From Rufibacter sediminis (GTDB lineage Bacteria > Bacteroidota > Bacteroidia > Cytophagales > Hymenobacteraceae), in NCBI RefSeq assembly GCF_014269285.1, contig NZ_JACOAF010000033.1, forward strand, positions 1-64,000: DNA of 64,000 nucleotides, in the 5' to 3' direction. Of this stretch, positions 59,450 through 64,000 are shown piece by piece. Within the stretch, counting starts at the first letter, position 1. Every line of letters begins with the position of its first letter. The position numbers and the translations under genes are program-made. The notes under the pieces were generated by a model, which had not been told where the DNA came from, did no database searches, and was given only the letters and a program-made list of their open reading frames with translations.

Positions 59450-60328
59450 ATGAAAATAGGCCAATTGAACGCGAAAGATACACTTTTTTGCAAAAAAACC
59501 ACCCTCAACTGTGGTGGTCGGTTGGTCTCGCTGCAGCACCCCGCGGTGATGGGCATCCTCAACGTCACGCCAGATTCCTTCTACGCCAACAGCCGGATGA
59601 CCGGCCTGGAGCAGGCGCTGGCGCAGGCCGAGAAGATGCTTCAGGAAGGAGCCACGTTCCTGGACATTGGCGGGTATTCTACGCGACCCGGGGCGCCCGA
59701 GGTTTCGGAACAGGAAGAGCTAAATCGCGTACTACCCTATATAGAGGCGCTCTCCCAGGCATTTCCAGAGGCCTTGCTGTCCATTGACACCTTCAGGGCC
59801 CGGGTAGCGGAAGAGGCGGTGGCGCGCGGGGCGCATCTCATCAACGATGTCTCCGGCGGCACCTTAGACCAGCAGATGTTCGCCACGGCGGGCAAACTGG
59901 AAGTTCCGTATATCCTGATGCACATGCGCGGCACGCCGCAGAACATGGCCTCTTTGAATCAGTACGAGCAGGGGCTGATGGAGGAAGTGTTCACTTTCTT
60001 TGCCGAGCGGGTGGCGCTGCTGCGGGCGGCCGGCGTGAAAGACATTCTGCTGGACCCGGGTTTTGGCTTCGCAAAAAATGTGAACCAGAATTACGAGCTG
60101 CTGCGCCGCCTTAAAGAACTGGAAGCATTTGAGTTACCGATATTGATTGGGCTTTCCCGCAAATCCATGACCTACAAACCGCTGCACGTAGGTCCTGAGG
60201 AGGCCCTGACAGGCACAATTGTTGCTAACACCCTGGCGTTACTGAACGGGGCAGACATACTGCGGGTGCATGACGTGAAGGAGGCGGTACATTCTATTGA
60301 AATTGTAAAAAAGATGTTGACGGCGTGA
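59450..60328 (+). CDS. folP: Dihydropteroate synthase
   Basis: FolP condenses p-aminobenzoate with 6-hydroxymethyl-dihydropterin diphosphate in folate synthesis. The 292-residue TIM-barrel enzyme shows GILNVTPDSFYANSR, DIGGYSTRPGAPEVSEQEEL, SIDTFRARVA, LINDVSGG, DPGFGFAKNVNQNYELL and LIGLSRKSM, all family signatures. The last codons overlap the cdaA start by 4 nt (GTGA), so the two proteins are translationally coupled. Confidence 0.97.
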   Translation: MKIGQLNAKDTLFCKKTTLNCGGRLVSLQHPAVMGILNVTPDSFYANSRMTGLEQALAQAEKMLQEGATFLDIGGYSTRPGAPEVSEQEELNRVLPYIEALSQAFPEALLSIDTFRARVAEEAVARGAHLINDVSGGTLDQQMFATAGKLEVPYILMHMRGTPQNMASLNQYEQGLMEEVFTFFAERVALLRAAGVKDILLDPGFGFAKNVNQNYELLRRLKELEAFELPILIGLSRKSMTYKPLHVGPEEALTGTIVANTLALLNGADILRVHDVKEAVHSIEIVKKMLTA

Positions 60329-61155
60329 TTCCACTGTTTTCCATAGGGTTTTTAGACATAGAATGGCTGGACATAATTGATGTCCTGCTGGTGACGGTGC
60401 TTTTGTACCAGCTCTACAAACTCCTGACCGGAAGCGTGGCCCTCAAGATCTTCTTAGGTCTGCTGTCCGTTTACCTCCTGTACCTGGTGGTGAAAGCCGC
60501 CGGCATGGAGCTGCTCACCATCATTCTGGGCCAGTTCATGGGCGTGGGCGTTTTGGCGGCCATTATCGTATTTCAGCCCGAAATCAGGCGGTTCCTTTTG
60601 ATGATCGGGAAAACGACGGCGTTCAACAACGAGCGGCTCTTCAAAGGCTTCCCTTGGCGTCGCACCGAAAACGCCGACAAGCTGTCCATCACGCCGTTCA
60701 TTGAGGCGGCCAAGTCGCTGGCGGGCAAGAACACCGGCGCCCTGATCGTGTTTGCGCGCAGCTCAGAACTGCGCTATTTCGCCGAGTCCGGCGATGCCAT
60801 TGACGCCATCGTGAGCAAACGCCTGCTCATCTCCATCTTCAACAAGAACAGCCCCCTGCACGACGGCGCGGTCATTATCCAGGGGAACCGCATCAAAGCC
60901 GCACGCTGTATCCTGCCCGTCACCGAAAGCAACGACGTGCCCGCCTCCATGGGCCTCCGCCACCGCGCCGCCATCGGTCTGTCAGAAGTCACCGACAGTG
61001 TGGTACTGGTAGTCTCCGAGGAAACCGGCCAGATCTCCCTGGTACGCAACGGCGAGGTATTCCGCAACCTCTCCGCCGCCGACCTACGCTCCAAACTCAA
61101 CCACTTCCTCTTTGACATTGAGCCGAAGGTCGTAGAGAAAGTAGCCGCCGCTTAG
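60325..61155 (+). CDS. cdaA: Diadenylate cyclase, CdaA type
   Basis: CdaA makes the second messenger c-di-AMP from two ATP. The 276-residue protein has three N-terminal membrane helices (about residues 12-80) and a cytoplasmic DAC domain with SPLHDGAVII (the DGA motif) and MGLRHRAAIGLSE (the RHR motif), both intact. It starts with GTG overlapping the folP stop. No GdpP-type phosphodiesterase or CdaR-like regulator is present in the window. Folate and c-di-AMP genes are often adjacent in Bacteroidota, but a functional link is not known to me. Confidence 0.96.
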   Translation: MIPLFSIGFLDIEWLDIIDVLLVTVLLYQLYKLLTGSVALKIFLGLLSVYLLYLVVKAAGMELLTIILGQFMGVGVLAAIIVFQPEIRRFLLMIGKTTAFNNERLFKGFPWRRTENADKLSITPFIEAAKSLAGKNTGALIVFARSSELRYFAESGDAIDAIVSKRLLISIFNKNSPLHDGAVIIQGNRIKAARCILPVTESNDVPASMGLRHRAAIGLSEVTDSVVLVVSEETGQISLVRNGEVFRNLSAADLRSKLNHFLFDIEPKVVEKVAAA

Positions 61156-61215
61156 TTGGTTGCTGATTGTTCAATTGTTGATTGCTGATTGTTGATTGTC
61201 GATTGCTGATTGTTC
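61155..61215. repeat. Short tandem repeat (TTGCTGATTGTTGATTG type)
   Basis: About 60 nt directly after the cdaA stop consist of imperfect reiterations of GATTGCTGATTGTT and CAATTGTTGATT. This low-complexity tract is a candidate variable-length locus. Confidence 0.6.
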
Positions 61216-61331
61216 TTCTCCGCTTCCGTTAACCGCAAATTCCAGCTTGCGCCTTCCATCTGATCTCTTCAGTTCTGACTTTCTGATCTAGCAATTCCGT
61301 CTAAATTAGCTATTCTAAGCAGCTAATTTAC

Positions 61332-61560
61332 GCTGGCGCGAGTCTCTGACTCGTGCCTACAGATGCCGGGTAGTCTCTGACTACCCTTGCTGCCAAAGCA
61401 GCGACCTGCGCATTGCGGAGCATTCTAAGGCCCGAATTTACTTTCCTGCAAGTCACGGAAGCAAACCAGAAAAGCGTCATACAAAGCTCAGCTTGTGGCT
61501 CCCGGCGAGTCTGGAGACTCGCTTCATCCTTTGTCACGAGACAGTAGTCTCGCGCCAGAG
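61332..61560. mobile_element. MITE-like cluster of hairpins with CTGGCGCGAG ends
   Basis: The left end CTGGCGCGAGTCTCTGACTC and the right end (read inward) CTGGCGCGAGACTACTGTCT are diverged inverted repeats of about 24 nt. Inside are small palindromes: GGGTAGT/ACTACCC (61368-61386), GCTGC/GCAGC (61389-61402) and GCGAGTC/GACTCGC (61505-61522). The ends match those of the 155-bp element at 42875. No ORF with support lies inside. Confidence 0.6.
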
Positions 61561-61624
61561 AAATGTGACATCCTGAGCTTGCTCGGGAAGGTACATTCAT
61601 CCTGATATTCCAAGGCCAAACGTT

Positions 61625-61660
61625 GTTTTAAGGCCCCTTTCCAAAAACTAGCCTTAAAAT
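61625..61660. repeat. P36 palindrome, copy 26
   Basis: Arms GTTTTAAGGCCC and TAGCCTTAAAAT, about 70 nt upstream of the serine hydrolase gene. Confidence 0.7.
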
Positions 61661-61734
61661 GCTTGTTAGCTATTTCACCGGAAAGCTGTTGGATAAAGAG
61701 AAATCCCTATCTTTTGGGCATCAACCAGATGACC

Positions 61735-62661
61735 ATGCGATTTCCTCAACTCCTCTCCCTCCTGCTCCTGCTTTCCTTCACCTCTCCGGTTTTCGCTCAG
61801 AAAACGGCCCAAGAGAAAATCGATGCCAAGCTGACCCAAAAGCTACAGACCCTGACCCAGGGCTTCCAGGGCGAGGTCGGCATTTACGTAAAGAACCTGA
61901 AAACCGGAAAAACGGTAGCCATCAACGCCGATACGCTCTTCCCGACCGCCAGCATGATCAAAGTACCCATCATGGTGGCTATGTTCCACAAGATAGAACG
62001 CGGCGAAATCGACCCGAAAACCATCCTCCGCTACCGCGACTCACTCTATTATGCCGGCGAAGACATCGTGGGGAACTTCAAGGATAGCTCTACCGTGGCT
62101 CTGGGCAAAATTCAGATGCTCAGCATCACCACCTCAGACAACACGGCCAGCCTGTGGCTCCAGCAGTTGGCGGGCACGGGCACGGCCATCAATGCCTGGC
62201 TGGAACAGAACGGCTTCGCGAACACCCGCATGAACTCCCGCACCCCGGGCCGAAGACCCAACTGGGAGAAATACGGGTGGGGACAGACCACCCCGCGCGA
62301 GATGGCGACCTTGGTTTCCATGATCAAGGAAGGTAAAGTTGTCAGCCCTTCGGCCAGTGAGCGCATGTACCGCAACATGGGCCGCATTTACGTGGATGAC
62401 GTGGCTCTGAGCCAGATTCCGCCGTACGTGCACACAGCCTCCAAGCAAGGCGCGGTGAACGAGTCCCGCTCCGAGGTGGTGCTGGTCAACGCGCCGCACG
62501 GCGATTACGTGTTCTGCATCATCACCAAAAACCAGAAAGACGAAAGCTGGGAATACAACAATGCCGGTTACGCGCTCATCAGGGCCGTTTCTAAAACGCT
62601 GTGGCAGCACTTCGAGCCCAAGTCTAACTGGCAACCTACTCCGGGCATGGAGAAATACTAA
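61735..62661 (+). CDS. Class A beta-lactamase-related serine hydrolase
   Basis: The 308-residue protein starts at the ATG at 61735 (ATG 61729 is two codons earlier) with a signal peptide ending PVFAQ near residue 21. It has the class A-like catalytic elements TASMIKVP (Ser-x-x-Lys near residue 80), TTSDNTA (SDN loop) and a KQG triad (TASKQGAVNES) in place of the usual KTG/KSG. I see no clear omega-loop Glu in the ELN form. It may be a beta-lactamase-like hydrolase or a DD-peptidase-like enzyme; resistance cannot be claimed. TATCTTTTG at 61708-61716 is a possible imperfect -7 element. Confidence 0.85.
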   Translation: MRFPQLLSLLLLLSFTSPVFAQKTAQEKIDAKLTQKLQTLTQGFQGEVGIYVKNLKTGKTVAINADTLFPTASMIKVPIMVAMFHKIERGEIDPKTILRYRDSLYYAGEDIVGNFKDSSTVALGKIQMLSITTSDNTASLWLQQLAGTGTAINAWLEQNGFANTRMNSRTPGRRPNWEKYGWGQTTPREMATLVSMIKEGKVVSPSASERMYRNMGRIYVDDVALSQIPPYVHTASKQGAVNESRSEVVLVNAPHGDYVFCIITKNQKDESWEYNNAGYALIRAVSKTLWQHFEPKSNWQPTPGMEKY

Positions 62662-62704
62662 CCGCCTGCTAGGCCATCGGCCTTGCTCCTGAAAGAATAG
62701 TAAA

Positions 62705-62760
62705 TGCCTTTCCTGTTTCTGGCCTGTTTTCCCGAAAAGAGGCCAGAAACAGAAAAGGCA
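62705..62760 (+). terminator. Terminator-like extended palindrome, P36 copy 27
   Basis: The P36 core (62715-62750, arms GTTTCTGGCCTG and GAGGCCAGAAAC) is extended outside by TGCCTTT and AAAAGGCA. It lies 44 nt after the serine hydrolase stop. Confidence 0.75.
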
Positions 62761-62831
62761 TTCGCTTGCTGCTGCTAAGTATCAGGGGAAAGCGAATGCC
62801 GGGATGTGTTGTGGGATGGGGAAGCAGGTAC

Positions 62832-62867
62832 GTTTTGAGGCTGATTTCGGGAAAACAGGCCAGAAAC
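62832..62867. repeat. P36 palindrome, copy 28
   Basis: Arms GTTTTGAGGCTG and CAGGCCAGAAAC, in the convergent gap 62662-62983 about 117 nt beyond the oxidoreductase stop. I see nothing else in this gap. Confidence 0.75.
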
Positions 62868-62983
62868 AGCTTGCAGAGGAATAAAGCCCACCATCCGCAC
62901 CTGGTGCTTCCGGTGGACTTTCTCCCTTCATGAATTAGTAAGACCGTTCCAGTAGGCTCTACCCCTATGCGGTGCCAGCGTTC

Positions 62984-64000
62984 TTATTTCAACACAGGAG
63001 CCGGTAAGTGAAACACGTCTTTCAGGGCGCGCCGGGCCGCATGGAATCCGCACATGCCGTGCACCCCACCCCCCGGCGGCGTAGACGACGAGCAGAGGTA
63101 AATTCCCTTGGCCGAGGTCTGGTACGGAGACAAGGTCACCACCGGACGCGTGTACAGCTGTCCCAGGTCAATGATGCCGCCGTTGATGTCGCCACCAATG
63201 TAGTTGGGGTTGTGGGCCTGCATCTGGGCGGTGTTCAGGGTATGTCGTTTTAAGATCAGATCGCGGAAACCGGGCGCGAAACGCTCCACCTGCCGCTCAA
63301 TAGCCTCGGTCATGTCTACTGTAGAGCCGTTGGGCACGTGACAATAGGCCCAGGCGGTGTGCTTGCCCTGCGGGGCGCGGGTGTGATCAAACAGGCTCTG
63401 CTGCGCCAGCAGCACAAACGGCTTCTTAGGATGACCGCCGCTGGCGGATTGTTTCTCTGAGGCTGCAATTTCCTCCAGCGTATTCCCCAGGTGGATGGTT
63501 CCGGCCTGGCGGCACTCGGGGGCGGTAAACGGAATCGGGCCATCCAGCGCCCAGTCTATCTTGAACACGCCCATGCCGTAGCGGTAGCGCTGCAATTGCG
63601 CTTTATAAAAAGGCGACAGCTTCTCGCCGGCTATCTCCAGCAGTTGTTTGGGGGTCACATCCAGCAGCAGGGCCTTGTGCGGAGGCAGTTGTTTCAGCGA
63701 AGTGATGTAGTTCCCGGTTTCAATCTTTCCGCCCAGACTCACAAAGTGAGAGGCCAGCGCATTGGCGATCTGCTGCGAACCGCCTCTGGGCACCGGCCAG
63801 CCCTGCAAGTGACCCACCGCCATAAGCACCAACCCAATGGCCGAGGTGGTGAGGTTAGAGAGCGGCTGAATGGAATGCGCTGCCATACCGGCCCACAAAC
63901 CCCGCGCCTCCTGCGTCTTGAACTTGTTGGCCAGGAACGTAGCAGAGGTCAGGGCGTTCAGCCCGAACGCGGCCATGTCAATGGGGTGCCTGGGAATGCG
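62984..64000 (-). CDS. FAD-dependent oxidoreductase, phytoene-desaturase/PYROXD2-like (partial)
   Basis: The gene runs off the right edge, so the N-terminal FAD Rossmann fold (GxGxxG) is not seen; about 338 residues of the C-terminal part are present. Visible features are VPRGGSQQIANALASHFVSL (a substrate/FAD segment typical of phytoene dehydrogenase-like proteins), YGMGVFKIDWALDGPIPF, and the C-terminal FAD-binding signature GIYLCSSSTPPGGGVHGMCG followed by FHAARRALKDV. It belongs to the NAD(P)/FAD-dependent amine oxidase superfamily; carotenoid modification is possible but unproven without the N-terminus. No neighbouring pigment genes are visible. Confidence 0.85.
   Translation of the reverse strand, partial: RIPRHPIDMAAFGLNALTSATFLANKFKTQEARGLWAGMAAHSIQPLSNLTTSAIGLVLMAVGHLQGWPVPRGGSQQIANALASHFVSLGGKIETGNYITSLKQLPPHKALLLDVTPKQLLEIAGEKLSPFYKAQLQRYRYGMGVFKIDWALDGPIPFTAPECRQAGTIHLGNTLEEIAASEKQSASGGHPKKPFVLLAQQSLFDHTRAPQGKHTAWAYCHVPNGSTVDMTEAIERQVERFAPGFRDLILKRHTLNTAQMQAHNPNYIGGDINGGIIDLGQLYTRPVVTLSPYQTSAKGIYLCSSSTPPGGGVHGMCGFHAARRALKDVFHLPAPVLK

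Noticed and set aside
59425-59568. ATG start at 59568 for the DUF1599 protein
   Set aside because: The extra 48 residues lie opposite folP and do not resemble the family.

Overview
The window reads as chromosomal DNA of a Bacteroidota bacterium, most likely order Cytophagales, family Hymenobacteraceae (Rufibacter/Nibribacter/Pontibacter-like; genus inferred, not proven). The lineage markers are a SusC/SusD pair with glycoside hydrolases, three secreted proteins ending in type IX secretion (T9SS) sorting domains, LytTR-type two-component genes, the Bacteroidota -33/-7 promoter form (TTG, about 20 nt, TAnnTTTG), a tRNA without encoded CCA, and few Shine-Dalgarno sequences.

Layout. 0.4-7.1 kb (minus): a tripartite RND efflux operon (tolC, adaptor, pump) followed by an acyl-carrier-like protein whose usual serine is threonine; a broken ORF sits directly before tolC. 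7.5-10.2 kb (minus): a LiaF-like membrane sensor, a LytS-type histidine kinase and a LytTR regulator, with a readable promoter and paired direct repeats that look like LytTR boxes. 10.5-11.8 kb: pheS and tRNA-Asn. 12.0-17.0 kb (plus): an iron-uptake type cassette (TonB receptor, DUF4374 lipoprotein, PepSY membrane protein) bounded by two similar copies of the tRNA-Asn terminator. 17.5-18.2 kb: a PAS-LuxR regulator. 18.3-25.4 kb: the MoxR/DUF58/DUF4129/DUF4350/SpoIIM/RDD membrane cluster. 25.7-36.1 kb (minus): a polysaccharide utilisation locus (susC, susD, three GH43, one GH5-like, and a truncated DUF2961/GH172 remnant), probably for an arabinose-containing plant polymer. 37.0-41.0 kb (plus): a sodium/sugar symporter, galK and galT, the galactose branch that would use sugars released by such a locus. 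41.4-44.8 kb: a beta-CASP RNase-like hydrolase and a SulP anion transporter. 45.2-55.7 kb: an AT-rich stretch with two paralogous YDG-repeat T9SS proteins (two and six repeats), a NodB-like deacetylase with a T9SS domain, and a subtilisin-like lipoprotein. 56.1-64.0 kb: a tiny lipoprotein, a fatty-acid hydroxylase, shikimate kinase, a BT_3928-type membrane protein, a DUF1599 protein, folP overlapping cdaA (c-di-AMP synthesis), a serine hydrolase and a partial FAD-dependent oxidoreductase.

The strongest non-genic signal is a 36-nt imperfect palindrome (called P36 here) present in 28 recognisable copies in 64 kb. Its outer ends are GTTTT/AAAAC, the middle of the arms varies in a paired, compensatory way, and 16 copies lie on or within 60 nt of a stop codon. 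Two copies supply the stop codon itself (the efflux adaptor and sulP). I know of no description of this element. Other repeat families are also present: a 155-bp element with perfect 31-bp terminal inverted repeats, a diverged relative near 61.4 kb, and two copies of a hairpin with 25-nt arms.

All calls come from reading the sequence and supplied translations; no database search was run.
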